This document shows, piece after piece, positions 10,201 to 18,532 of a stretch of 64,000 nt of DNA. Source of the DNA: Ignavibacteria bacterium (GTDB lineage Bacteria > Bacteroidota > Ignavibacteria > Kapaibacteriales > UBA2268). The stretch is taken from contig JAERMQ010000006.1 of the NCBI GenBank assembly GCA_016844745.1, forward strand, positions 87,905 to 151,904. The letters are read 5' to 3'. The notes under the pieces were generated by a model. The model did not search any database. It was not told the DNA's origin and saw only the letters and a program-made list of their open reading frames with translations. A program made the position numbers and the translations under genes. Each line of letters begins with the position of its first letter. The stretch's first letter is position 1.

Positions 10201-10643
10201 TTATCAAAACACCGAATACATTAAAGATTTTCAGATGGGACGAGAGCGGAAGAAAATGGGCTTTGTTGAATAGCATTGTCGATACGGCAGCTAAGACAGT
10301 GAGCGTAAGGGTATCGAGCTTAGGAACCTATGCCCTGTTTGCAACCGAAAAAACAGTTGGTCTGCTCGATTATTCTTACGAAGATATCTTTAATCTGGAG
10401 GTAAAGCCCAATCCTGCTTCCGATAATTCCGAAATCAGGTTCGAATTGCCCGCGCCGGCTAATGTGCGTCTCAGTTTATACGATGAACTTGGGAATCAAA
10501 GAACAAAAATCTTCACCGGAACTCTTGCTCAGGGACGCTATGCTTTGCCAGTAGATGCTACTAATATTGAAAATGGCGTTTACTTCGTGCGAATGGAAGC
10601 CGGAGGACGCATCTTTACAAAGAAGTTTATAGTAGTAAGATAA
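7266..10643 (+). CDS. Large T9SS-exported protein with N-terminal propeller-like repeats
   Basis: 1125 residues from the ATG at 7266; an upstream in-frame ATG at 7236 precedes the signal peptide by ten residues. The signal peptide is KKVFFTFIFAIFILSIELNAQ. Residues about 25-330 have repeats of the type YTGNTIYIATQLDGVYSS and GSFLAGTNKGILES, as in ligand-binding beta-propellers. The central 600 residues are not recognised. The C-terminus is a T9SS type A sorting domain (VKPNPASDNSEIRFELP...NGVYFVRMEAGGRIFTKKFIVVR), so the protein should be secreted or surface-attached. It stands alone between two intergenic repeat clusters. Confidence 0.85.
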   Translation: MKKVFFTFIFAIFILSIELNAQSVWDEIPYPAGINSKVVQVIYTGNTIYIATQLDGVYSSAKPFTSWKQANLSGDNTNPIISMFQTLDGNLYVSRNNRIYRWNTTMKAWESNNYFFEIQSTLYCLVPTYKGSFLAGTNKGILESQGSLADWLDISENNPGLNVRKIACTPTNQIYMFSDSPYGGLFYTPSSGDLWVKTAGLDKTNPIAGFTSNANATYAYYDSLIFQYSTKDKKWINFRTANYSPISCLVSDLSGNLACGESKTLSIYNASEDTVYDNHPNLFFPSNIYSVSMNQSGFMAVACQKFLYVTDFTFNQLFTSMHTQPKLFKYIVFTDSKNNPIANRTLKLYKASCDNNQLFIQDVTTNADGILEINFGKAGLKVADLLKFERFIISSPTVKIGHEELNYKNFDIYLNNMKFDSVGTPSYYPLGVTDTQYVTLDHMQILQNLVISIEWETKREYMDSIKLWTGWLNDYLWDVTDGQLRLGKVIVYDGKQKWSSADIRFYASNSIFPASYSGGVALSEKYNAQVRMPRCIVSLGLIDNIAETDSPNWYQKPDKFHLNPNTMAYGLGKYLWGFYEEWVYSLPQNQTIIPKDYNFGFMDNYLLTNTYGSEMSNPSRYILDGYKLTAQYLMNGSDCWTQFEKKFEGDYQDSSYTIWCPITKPSERKLPLNMDYLTGPVDFQTGQFTCASRTNTDITVKKQNKGAGDFYAQYKITSGTQVSYPDSYLAEEKDGGYFIKTVQGRASVFGRANILGAMVGDRLIASRADHYIQQYYSRTYELLTISSNEKSGDKPLAEPNSCILNPINGYYNAVPSFAYDDAGRLQLKFMTNKEFGSSAKLSVQYAGGTKINTLMELDVPAKTYYTTLTDSLDLEGGFLFYGGDNDSKVFFIPVIYRNYFNGGATAISSYDGRVELFCNENKAVQTYFISSMDFLRDTTGFDISDECIGAMYSIASNPHVAQLPGINVLTFRYDVDELFIKTPNTLKIFRWDESGRKWALLNSIVDTAAKTVSVRVSSLGTYALFATEKTVGLLDYSYEDIFNLEVKPNPASDNSEIRFELPAPANVRLSLYDELGNQRTKIFTGTLAQGRYALPVDATNIENGVYFVRMEAGGRIFTKKFIVVR

Positions 10644-10672
10644 TTGTTAATTCCTTAATCTTGAGATTTTAG

Positions 10673-10703
10673 ATGTCCATCATCTGCCAGATGTTGGACA
10701 TCT
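10673..10703. repeat. Compact palindrome, GATGTCCA...TGGACATC
   Basis: 15-base arms around one central base, with one mismatch. A perfect copy lies at 24240-24270, preceded by the same TGAGATTTTA, and a third copy lies inside the radical SAM gene at 50214-50246. It sits 30 bases after the stop of the upstream T9SS gene. Confidence 0.85.
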
Positions 10704-10734
10704 TGACTGTCTTTATACCAAACAAAATTAAACT

Positions 10735-10921
10735 ATCCGGTATATATATTCCCAAAGTACCCAGTCAGAAGTAACTTCTGACTGTAGGGGAAACTGCCAC
10801 TTCTACCATAATTTAATCCCTGACAGGATAATCTATCATTACCGGATCGTATTCCCTACCATAATATAATCCCTGACGGGATATATATTCCCCAATTACA
10901 CAGTCAGAAGGAACATCTGAC
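10735..10921. repeat. Two direct copies of a ~45-bp unit ending in CAGTCAGAAG palindromes
   Basis: Unit 1 (about 10735-10784) and unit 2 (about 10877-10921) share ATATATATTCCC, a short spacer and CAGTCAGAAGNAAC. Unit 1 ends in a perfect 23-base palindrome (arms CAGTCAGAAG, loop TAA, 10762-10784). Unit 2 is degenerate. Between them, CTACCATAATTTAATCCCTGAC is also nearly repeated (at about 10803 and 10858). The roughly 300-bp gap holds no gene. Confidence 0.7.
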
Positions 10922-10941
10922 AATAAGCTAATTCTGAAAAA

Positions 10942-12666
10942 TTATCTCACCTTAACAAACTTCTGAAACAAGCTTCCAGACTGCACAAAATAAATGCCTT
11001 CCGGCAAACCGGATACATCTACTCTCATCAAAGTTCCTTCTCCCAGCATGGAGAGGGTCGGTGTGACGTTGGTATAATCACACTCACCTAACATATTATA
11101 TATCTTTATGTTATGCAGAGATGCAGCCTGTTGGGACCCTACAGATATTTCGATGAATTCGGAGGCTGGATTAGGATATACATTTAGGTTCTTTTCTACA
11201 ATTTCTTCAATAACTTCATTAACAACCGGGAATAATAATTGACATATTCCGGTACTATCAAAACCTATGTTAGAAGAATATCTTTCATCTCCCGCACCAA
11301 TACAAGGTGAATTTTTTTGTAAAAAAGGAGGTGCGGAAAATAAAGGGTCTTGTCTTAAATTAAAGTAAGAATCAATATTATCTCCATTTTTATTTTTTGT
11401 TACAATTTTACCAATTCCCTCTTTATTTACACTGAAATAATTTCCGGACTTATTATTCCATATTAAATTATTTAATATTGTCGAAGTGTCAGTATTGTAC
11501 AAATCATTTGTAAGATATATACCATAATTGTTATTTACAATGATATTATTAATATAATTACATCTTGAAAATAAATTATTGCCCAGATAATTAATATATT
11601 GATAAACTCCTATACTGCAATCGAAAATAGTGTTATTTATGATTTCCGGATAAGAAGTGCAGAATAATGAAATACCTCTACTACAATTAAAAACTACATT
11701 ATTTTTAATAATAGGTTTACCCGGATAAATATCAATTCCTCTCCCCCCATATTTACCATAAATATTATAAACCAGATTGTTGATAATATTTATTTTTCCG
11801 GATGCATCATTTCTTGTAGAAGAATATATTCCAGACCCCTTACCATTATAAATTGAATTGCATTCAATTTGTGCATTATTATTTTGGTCTAACCAAATAC
11901 CAGCGCCTTCGTCATCATTTTGAAAATTATGTAAATTATTGTACATAATTTCTGTATAAATGTCCTTGTTGCTAATTATTCCTCTTGAATTGAAATTTCT
12001 TAATTCGCAATTTAATACTATTAAATTTGAGTTAGTTGAATAAATGCAATTTGAGCAATATTCAATAATACAATTCTCAAATAAGGCATTAGTTCCTGAT
12101 AATTCGAATCCATCCCAATCCAAAGGCGTTGGTTTATCGGAATTTGATGTGAATAATACTGGTGATTCTTTAGTTCCGGAAATTATTAAATAACCATTTA
12201 CTGTAAATTTATATTTACCCATGAACTTAATAACTGTCCCTTTTTGAACTATAAGAGTTGAGCTACTTGGCACACTTATATTATCAGTAACATAATATAT
12301 AGTTTCATTAGTGAAAGTTCCGCTCAAAGTTCCTTTCAAGTATTCCCCGGCATTAGGTTCGAGAACAATATCATCTAAATGTTCTGTTTCAGATAAAACG
12401 ACTGTATTTTTTTTATTGTAATACTTCTCCTGATATGATATTTTTGTATAAAGAATTTTATAAATACCACCTTTTAGCCCGATACTGTAGCTGCCATCGG
12501 TATTTGAGAATGTCGAATCAAGAACTGCAGTAGGTGAGAAAGGCAGAAAGGTTATCTTAACCCCACTATGCTCAGTCTGGTTCTTTAGAAAGACATTGCC
12601 GCTCACATCACAAAAGCTAATATATGAAAATGATATAAATATTAAACAGAATACAAGCAATTTCAT
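10942..12666 (-). CDS. T9SS-exported right-handed beta-helix protein
   Basis: 574 residues from the ATG at 12666, which has GGGTGA upstream; a TTG four codons earlier would overlap that site. The signal peptide is KLLVFCLIFISFSYISFC. Residues about 20-105 are a carboxypeptidase-regulatory-like beta domain (SGNVFLKNQT...NTDGSYSIGLKGGIYKI). Residues about 130-450 are parallel beta-helix repeats rich in Asn (NNLVYNI, IIKNNVVFNCSRGISL, EIINNTIFDCSIGVY), like NosD/PbH1 proteins. The C-terminus is a T9SS sorting domain (VYPNPASEFIEISV...PEGIYFVQSGSLFQKFVKVR). A surface polysaccharide-binding or lyase-like role is possible, but no catalytic residues were assigned. Confidence 0.85.
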   Translation of the reverse strand: MKLLVFCLIFISFSYISFCDVSGNVFLKNQTEHSGVKITFLPFSPTAVLDSTFSNTDGSYSIGLKGGIYKILYTKISYQEKYYNKKNTVVLSETEHLDDIVLEPNAGEYLKGTLSGTFTNETIYYVTDNISVPSSSTLIVQKGTVIKFMGKYKFTVNGYLIISGTKESPVLFTSNSDKPTPLDWDGFELSGTNALFENCIIEYCSNCIYSTNSNLIVLNCELRNFNSRGIISNKDIYTEIMYNNLHNFQNDDEGAGIWLDQNNNAQIECNSIYNGKGSGIYSSTRNDASGKINIINNLVYNIYGKYGGRGIDIYPGKPIIKNNVVFNCSRGISLFCTSYPEIINNTIFDCSIGVYQYINYLGNNLFSRCNYINNIIVNNNYGIYLTNDLYNTDTSTILNNLIWNNKSGNYFSVNKEGIGKIVTKNKNGDNIDSYFNLRQDPLFSAPPFLQKNSPCIGAGDERYSSNIGFDSTGICQLLFPVVNEVIEEIVEKNLNVYPNPASEFIEISVGSQQAASLHNIKIYNMLGECDYTNVTPTLSMLGEGTLMRVDVSGLPEGIYFVQSGSLFQKFVKVR

Positions 12667-12897
12667 ATTATCACCCAATTAATGTTAAATTTTTAAAATT
12701 TTATCTTCATATTCTAAGATATTTTCTCATTAATTCTGCTTCTATACTTACCTTTCCAAAGCTGCCCTGGCATACAATTACTTTACCTATTTTTCCATCA
12801 TTAAAACAATACAACAGTTCAAAACGTGAAAAGTTTCGCATAACAGAAAAAAAAATCTATCCTTGCGTTAAGATTTCATCTTGATGTGTAGTTCCGG

Positions 12898-12960
12898 CGT
12901 CAAGAGGAACTCTTGACGTGAGGATAAAGGTATTGTGTAAAGACGTTGCATGCAACGTCT
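12898..12960. repeat. Two palindromes: CGTCAAGAG/CTCTTGACG and AGACGTTGCATGCAACGTCT
   Basis: 12898-12918 has 9-base arms around GAA; the same core recurs with longer arms at 25785-25823. 12941-12960 is a perfect 20-base palindrome, AGACGTTGCATGCAACGTCT, a type of repeat seen widely in bacterial genomes. Both lie in the 570-bp non-coding gap before the RNB exonuclease gene. A further imperfect hairpin (ACGATACTTCC... / ...ATATCGT) is at about 13029-13067. Confidence 0.8.
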
Positions 12961-13071
12961 CTACAAAAATATTTTACCTTCTTATAAATCAATGCGTTCA
13001 TCTTTGACTAAATTTTCTTAATTTTACATACGATACTTCCTCTTCCATAAGGAGAAGAAATATCGTACGGA

Positions 13072-13205
13072 AATGGTCAATTTAGGCTGTTGGGGTTTAG
13101 AGAATTCTGAATTCTGAATTTTATTCAGCATTCAGCATTCAGCATTCAGCATTCAAAATTCAGAATTCCTAACAACCTAAAAGCCTACAGCCTAAATTGA
13201 CCATT
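13072..13205. repeat. Large inverted repeat enclosing an (ATTCAGC)4 heptamer array
   Basis: The outer arms begin AATGGTCAATTTAGGCTGT (13072-13090) and end with its exact complement (13187-13205). Inner arms (AGAATTCTGAA... / ...ATTCAGAATTC) pair less perfectly. In the centre, four perfect ATTCAGC units occupy 13123-13150. The right arm runs into a further ACCATTA heptamer tract that reaches the ATG of the exonuclease gene at 13239. No gene is present, and the tract replaces any normal ribosome-binding site. Confidence 0.85.
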
Positions 13206-13238
13206 AACCATTAATCATTAACCATTGACCATTAAAAT

Positions 13239-15590
13239 ATGAGCGCACGTTCCTTCTACAGCGATGAATTGCACGAAGCACATTCATTGGAAATCCCGTC
13301 CGAACTATACGAAACACGTCCTATTATCGAAGGCTATACTATCGATGGTCCCGATTCGAAAGATTTGGACGACGGCATCAACTTAACAAAATACGATGAC
13401 CATTATAATCTCCAGGTCTCGATTGCCGACGTTGCGGAGTTAATCAAACCTCATTCGATGCTTTTCCATACTGCTTTGGAACGATGTGCTACCCGCTATT
13501 ATTTAGAGCGAAACAATCCAATGCTTCCGCGCATAATTTCCGAAGATAAATTGAGTTTGCATCCCGACAAACTGACTCCCGCCATTACTTATGATATGAA
13601 CATCACACCGGAAGGGGAATTAATCGATATTACTTTCCGTGAAACCATGTTCAGGAATATCCGCCGTTTGTCATATTTCGGATTCGATAAAATAATAACC
13701 GAATGTTACACTGACCCCGATTACGTGAAATTTATGGATATGGCGAACTTTGCCAATTATCTCATCGACCAGCGCAGACAGAAAGGAGCATTTGCAATTT
13801 ATGATTTAATTAATAAGCTATTCACTTCCGAAGAAGGAGTCATCAAGCCGCTTCCCAACCATCTTGCGCATATAAGCAATATCGTCATCCAGGAATTTAT
13901 GATTTTTACGAATAAATCTGTCTCATGGTTTTTCGCGGAAAAGCAAATCCCTTTTGTCTTCCGTAATCATACAGTAAGGCAGAATGCGCCTAAACGAAGC
14001 GATATTTTACAGCAGATGAACATGGTACTGATTAATCCAAAGTACCTGGATTCCTTACGGAAACGAAGCCGCATCTGGTATAACCGCGCTAATTACGGCA
14101 CTGAATTAATCGGGCATTTCGGCTTGAATGAAGATTGCTATTCGCATATAACCTCGCCAATCCGAAGGGTTCCCGATTTATTAGACGAATATATCATCAA
14201 AGCATATATTCATGGAACGGAAAGCCCTCTCAAGCCTGATGAACTAAATGGTTATATCGAAGGTATAAATGCCGTAATGAATGAAATAAAAGATGAAAGG
14301 AAAATATATCTGAAGGAAAAAGAGCAATTTGCTGCTAAAATGAAAATGGAAAATGCTACAGCCGAAGAATTTGCAGCTATTAGTATGGATGAATTTCATC
14401 TAATCCTGAAAGACTCAATTAAACTGAACGAAAAGCATGAAAATATTGAAAAGGCTTTGCAATTAAGATATGAAACCAACCGGATTGACGTTAATATTAT
14501 TTACCTCATTCTTACAGAAGCTGCCGGGAAGAAGAGTATTTGGCTGAAGCATGTAAAAACCGCACTTGCATATCTCCTGAAAAAAAAGGGAATGCCAATG
14601 CAAATCTTAGAAATGCTCCAGCAGAAGGATAAAATCAAGCGATATGCTTATGAATGGGAGAATGCCGAAGGCGAAATCGGGCTGCGTATGCAAGAATGGG
14701 TCGATGCTGATGGTAAGTTCAAAGCCAGGGTGAAAGCAAAAGTCAGGGATAAAATCATTAAACCGAATACTTTTTCCGAAGGCAGCTCCAGAACCCAGGC
14801 GAAGCAGCGGGCTATATTTGATTTCCTGCGTTTCTATTTCAAGCTTACAATGAGTGCGTTGATGAAAAAGAAACCGGTTGGTTCTGAAGGAAGTGAACTT
14901 TCCGAAAGTTCCGAACTTTCGGAAAGTTTAAATGATGATGAACTAATTGCAGCACTTGAGGAATCAGGTTTGAATGAAGATAATATTGAAGGGACAATTG
15001 AGCAATTTAATGAATGGGAATTGAAGAAGCAGGATGAAGATGCTAAACAAAGCCCTGCAGAAAAAACAAAGTCCGAAATAAATTATATTGGCGCATTGCA
15101 GGAATTCTGCGTAACCCATGATTCGGTTTCAGAGCCGGAGTTTGAATTTACACTCTCAGGAGAAGCCCATGCTCCGAGGGTTACCTGCATCGGTACTTTA
15201 TCAACGGATAAAGGGAAAATAGAACGGCAGGTTGTTTCGACCACCAAGAAACTTGCTAAGCAGGCAGTTAGTTTTTTATTAATCAATGCCATTAAGGAAA
15301 TTAAGCCGGGCGCATCTTTCTCGAAAAATGAATTCTTAGCGCCGGCTGAAATACCGAAGGATTACTACGGGCTTATAATCGGATATTGCCAGAAGATGAA
15401 GATACCGCCGCCGGAAGCCACATTCGAGCGTAAGGGTTATTTGCAAAGTCCGATTTTTGTTTGCAAGATAATGATTATTTTGGAAAACGGACAACAGGAG
15501 TTTACTGCGGAGAATTCTTCCAAGCAATCGGCGAAGCGGGACGCCTCGAAGCTCTGCTATGATTATTTGGTGGAGAAGCAATTGATATAA
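13239..15590 (+). CDS. RNB-domain exoribonuclease fused to three dsRNA-binding domains
   Basis: 783 residues. Residues about 25-335 are the RNB catalytic domain of RNase II/R: the Asp cluster IDGPDSKDLDDGI (residues 35-47), the SIADVAELIKP strand, and YSHITSPIRRVPDLLDEYII near residue 302. The usual cold-shock domains are absent, and no S1 domain is seen. Instead there are three dsRBD-like modules. The first, at about 436-540, contains SSRTQAKQRAIFDFL. The second, at about 613-690, contains GEAHAPRVTC and STTKKLAKQAVSFLL. The third, at 706-783, contains YCQKMKIPPPEATFE and SSKQSAKRDASKL. The predicted activity is 3'-5' degradation of RNA held by its double-stranded parts. A linker at about 550-565 is encoded by a palindromic repeat. 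Start: the ATG at 13239 lies at the end of a heptamer tract and lacks a ribosome-binding site. Confidence 0.85.
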   Translation: MSARSFYSDELHEAHSLEIPSELYETRPIIEGYTIDGPDSKDLDDGINLTKYDDHYNLQVSIADVAELIKPHSMLFHTALERCATRYYLERNNPMLPRIISEDKLSLHPDKLTPAITYDMNITPEGELIDITFRETMFRNIRRLSYFGFDKIITECYTDPDYVKFMDMANFANYLIDQRRQKGAFAIYDLINKLFTSEEGVIKPLPNHLAHISNIVIQEFMIFTNKSVSWFFAEKQIPFVFRNHTVRQNAPKRSDILQQMNMVLINPKYLDSLRKRSRIWYNRANYGTELIGHFGLNEDCYSHITSPIRRVPDLLDEYIIKAYIHGTESPLKPDELNGYIEGINAVMNEIKDERKIYLKEKEQFAAKMKMENATAEEFAAISMDEFHLILKDSIKLNEKHENIEKALQLRYETNRIDVNIIYLILTEAAGKKSIWLKHVKTALAYLLKKKGMPMQILEMLQQKDKIKRYAYEWENAEGEIGLRMQEWVDADGKFKARVKAKVRDKIIKPNTFSEGSSRTQAKQRAIFDFLRFYFKLTMSALMKKKPVGSEGSELSESSELSESLNDDELIAALEESGLNEDNIEGTIEQFNEWELKKQDEDAKQSPAEKTKSEINYIGALQEFCVTHDSVSEPEFEFTLSGEAHAPRVTCIGTLSTDKGKIERQVVSTTKKLAKQAVSFLLINAIKEIKPGASFSKNEFLAPAEIPKDYYGLIIGYCQKMKIPPPEATFERKGYLQSPIFVCKIMIILENGQQEFTAENSSKQSAKRDASKLCYDYLVEKQLI
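14896..14928. repeat. 33-bp perfect palindrome inside the RNB gene
   Basis: The arms AACTTTCCGAAAGTT and AACTTTCGGAAAGTT flank the loop CCG. It encodes the acidic linker ELSESSELSES between the first and second dsRNA-binding modules. The form (about 15-base arms, 1-4 base centre) matches the intergenic palindromes of this window, so it looks like a repeat that inserted in frame. Confidence 0.8.
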
Positions 15591-15595
15591 GTAGG

Positions 15596-15628
15596 ACTCA
15601 TCCGATGACTCCCTGTCATCGGATGAGT
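15596..15628. terminator. Hairpin between convergent genes (ACTCATCCGATGAC family)
   Basis: Perfect 14-base arms (15596-15609 and 15615-15628) flank the loop TCCCT, six bases past the exonuclease stop and seven bases before the end of the minus-strand T9SS gene. Related copies are at 20999-21031 and, as a half, at 24202-24218. The position suits a bidirectional terminator, but the sequence belongs to a dispersed family. Confidence 0.6.
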
Positions 15629-15634
15629 TTGTAT

Positions 15635-18418
15635 TTATCTGATAAAAACAAATTTCTTTGTCTCGGTATTATTTCCGGCTTTTAATATGAGAAAATAAGT
15701 TCCGGCACTTAGATAGTTAGAATCATAATTTATGGTATGATTTCCCGTTGACTGCAACTGATTATTGATAATTTTATCTAATTCAATTCCTAATGTATTT
15801 GTAATCGTTAAGGATACAATTGCAGGTTCGGAAATTGAAAAATCAATAGTTGTTAATCCTGATGCAGGATTTGGATAGTTATTGATATTCAATGCTAAAG
15901 GTGTATCTTCAGTAACGGCAGAAGCTGCTTCAAAACCGCCGCTGAATACTCCATGCCCACACGTAGCAACGGCGACCATTCCATCTGACTCGCGCGTGTC
16001 TATCATATTTATAATGTTATTACCGATTGTATTCTCACCTTCTAAAGTCCAGACGGTTGCCATACCATTCAAAGATGTCGTCGAATATAAACCTGTGCTT
16101 GTGCCGGCGAGATAGACAATTCCATTACCAGAATGCATTATCGCGGCTGTACGAATTGAGGGGCCACTGCCTTTACCGTCAGGATATTCTTCCAGGTTAC
16201 CGCCTATAGCAGTCCATGAATTTCCAGCATCGGATGTGTAGAATAAACTCTGAACGCTATAATTCGAAAATGCTACAATCGCTATATCGGCATTCTTACT
16301 ATCAATAGCGATAGAACTTACATATCCAAGTTTAGGAAATCCCTTTCCTTCCCAGATTGGTTTTGGTACAGTGTAGTCAGAATTTGCCGAATCAATCCGG
16401 AAGAGACGTCCATCGTTGGTGCCATAGTAAACACAGTTAACCGGAGTTTTTGCACATGTGATTGCGGTTATCATTGGAATGCGTACCACCGAATCAATTG
16501 GTAATATTTTTGTGCGTTCGAGCTTTGTCCATCCCACGTTGGTAGCACCAGTTCCACCGAATGGAATCAAAGTAACGTCATCGTTTCTCCAAAGAAAGCT
16601 TCCTCCGCCAAAATACATCCTGCTATTATTATTCGGGTCAAGTGCGAATGGGTTAATCCAGACATACTGGGTTGAACCAATCGGGTCTATACGTGTTTCT
16701 TTTAATATTCCGCCTTTTTCATTAAGCACTTTACGATATGCGTGCCCGTATTGCCAGGATACATAATAAGAAGTCCTTCCCCCTGCAATAGCACACGTGG
16801 CTCCATCGAATTGATGAAGTGTTGTCCATGGCTTATTTGGGTCAGGTGAATTTGAAAAGTTTGAGTTGTTATCCTGAATACCACCAATAATAGTCAAATC
16901 ACCCGGGCTTGAGTGGTCAATAGCTACTGTGTAAAATTGTGCAGTCAGATAGTTGTTGTTCAGGGATTTCCATACCGGTGATGGGTAAAGGTTATTGTCG
17001 GTTTGGAACAATCCCCCATCGCAACCCAATATCATCGAAGCCGGATTCGAAGGAAAATATGCAAGAGCAAAATGGTCCACGTGAGGTGTGGATAAAGAAT
17101 TAGTATTATTTGATGTTGCAAAGCCATCAGTTGACCTGAAAGATAGGACTCCTCCCATAAATACTGTGTTTTCATCATCGGGTTTAACACTTAAGACCCA
17201 GGTCATCATAGGATTCGCGGAACGCTCTTCGAAGGTTCCGCTGCTTCCTGAGCCATCGCCGGAACCATAACTGTATTTCCAAAGTGTGCCTGTTATTACT
17301 GAATTCTGGAGGTAATCAAGTGCAAAGTACACTACATTTTCGTTCGATGGAGCAATTGCTATCAGTGATAAAAAGAATGTACGGCGCCATTCAGGTGGGC
17401 TGATATTAACCCAATTCATACCATCAACAGAACGATAAATTCCCCCTTCGGTACTTTGTGATGGAATTGAGTCGCCTCGCAATCCTTTCCAGCTAAGATT
17501 CGAACAAATTACTGCATAGACGATACCCTTAGAGGTTACTGCAACGTCGGTGGGTGCTGAGCCTTCAGGAAAATTTCCGAGGACCATCTTCCATGTGCTA
17601 CCCCCGTCGGACGAGCGCTCAATTCCGCCAGGGACAGCGGCATAGACAACATCTTGCAATATATTAGACTTATCAGTAGCGATACGGAATACAAAGTTGA
17701 ACGGTTGTATTAATGAACCGACAGTATCAGTTTTTGTGGAAGCAAGAACAGTCCATGTTAAACCATTATCAATAGATTTGAAAATTCCATTTCCAAAGTA
17801 TTCTCCCCATTTATGGGCAGCCTCACTCTTTCCGAGCGGGTAGCCACCGGTATTACCACCGGACGTCGGCTCATAACCAAACTCCCCTGTTCCATAGTAC
17901 CAGGTATTCGTTTTGCCTTGGCGTTTATCCTGAACAAGGCAGCTTGTACTCGGTAGTATTGATAAGGGGGTTGTTCTTAACCACGAAACACCCCTATCGC
18001 TCGAGCGCCACATTCCACCGGTTGTTCCTCCGGCAAGAATAATATTTTCATTTGCGACATCAATCCCAAGAGCGCGAGTCCTGGCACCGATATTTGCAGG
18101 TCCGCGCGAAACCCAATCCACGCTTTTGGTAGTTGAACCTTCTTTTTTAAACATATAGTTTGATTGAGATTGAATTTTGTTTGCGAACTGTAGTTCACGA
18201 ATGCGAATATTAGCAGGAATGATACCAACAGTTGGGTCGGCTAATCGCATCTGTTCATATTCGGCACGCTCTTCTCTCGCCTCGACCTCGTTTTCCTCCT
18301 GTATAAATTCCTGATTAGCGGATTGTTCATTGGGTTGGGCTGAAGAATTACCTGTAATGACAAAGAGGATAAATAGTACAGCGCTAATTATCATCAAAAA
18401 ATTAATTAGTTTTTTCAT
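15635..18418 (-). CDS. T9SS-exported BNR/sortilin-type beta-propeller protein
   Basis: 927 residues. The signal peptide is MKKLINFLMIISAVLFILFVITGNSSAQ. Repeats of the VPS10/BNR type run through residues about 95-830: AGGTTGGMWRSSDRGVSWLRT, GIFKSIDNGLTWTVLAS, GGIERSSDGGSTWKMVLG, GGIYRSVDGMNW and SLFYTSDAGNSWTAIGG, each with an Asp-box (SxDxGxxW). The C-terminal sorting domain is NYPNPASGLTTIDFSISEP...GTYFLILKAGNNTETKKFVFIR, nearly the same as in the two smaller T9SS genes further right. It is likely surface-exposed or secreted; Asp-box propellers bind glycans or proteins. The end is convergent with the RNB gene. Confidence 0.9.
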   Translation of the reverse strand: MKKLINFLMIISAVLFILFVITGNSSAQPNEQSANQEFIQEENEVEAREERAEYEQMRLADPTVGIIPANIRIRELQFANKIQSQSNYMFKKEGSTTKSVDWVSRGPANIGARTRALGIDVANENIILAGGTTGGMWRSSDRGVSWLRTTPLSILPSTSCLVQDKRQGKTNTWYYGTGEFGYEPTSGGNTGGYPLGKSEAAHKWGEYFGNGIFKSIDNGLTWTVLASTKTDTVGSLIQPFNFVFRIATDKSNILQDVVYAAVPGGIERSSDGGSTWKMVLGNFPEGSAPTDVAVTSKGIVYAVICSNLSWKGLRGDSIPSQSTEGGIYRSVDGMNWVNISPPEWRRTFFLSLIAIAPSNENVVYFALDYLQNSVITGTLWKYSYGSGDGSGSSGTFEERSANPMMTWVLSVKPDDENTVFMGGVLSFRSTDGFATSNNTNSLSTPHVDHFALAYFPSNPASMILGCDGGLFQTDNNLYPSPVWKSLNNNYLTAQFYTVAIDHSSPGDLTIIGGIQDNNSNFSNSPDPNKPWTTLHQFDGATCAIAGGRTSYYVSWQYGHAYRKVLNEKGGILKETRIDPIGSTQYVWINPFALDPNNNSRMYFGGGSFLWRNDDVTLIPFGGTGATNVGWTKLERTKILPIDSVVRIPMITAITCAKTPVNCVYYGTNDGRLFRIDSANSDYTVPKPIWEGKGFPKLGYVSSIAIDSKNADIAIVAFSNYSVQSLFYTSDAGNSWTAIGGNLEEYPDGKGSGPSIRTAAIMHSGNGIVYLAGTSTGLYSTTSLNGMATVWTLEGENTIGNNIINMIDTRESDGMVAVATCGHGVFSGGFEAASAVTEDTPLALNINNYPNPASGLTTIDFSISEPAIVSLTITNTLGIELDKIINNQLQSTGNHTINYDSNYLSAGTYFLILKAGNNTETKKFVFIR

Positions 18419-18446
18419 GTTTTTAATATTAATAAAAATGTAAAAA

Positions 18447-18514
18447 TTTACTTATTCAACTTTGCGTTCTCTGCGAACTTTGCGAGAAAAAAGAAATTTC
18501 TCGCAAAGTTCGCA
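18447..18514. repeat. Hairpin repeat TGCGAACTTTGCGAGAAA, copy 1
   Basis: Arms 18472-18489 and 18497-18514 pair perfectly over 18 bases with a 7-base loop. They are preceded by TTTACTTATTCAACTTTGCG. A second copy with the same flank is at 22310-22379 and differs by a compensating base pair. Each copy lies downstream of a minus-strand T9SS gene and upstream of the next. Confidence 0.85.
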
Positions 18515-18532
18515 AAGTTCGAAGAGGTTATC

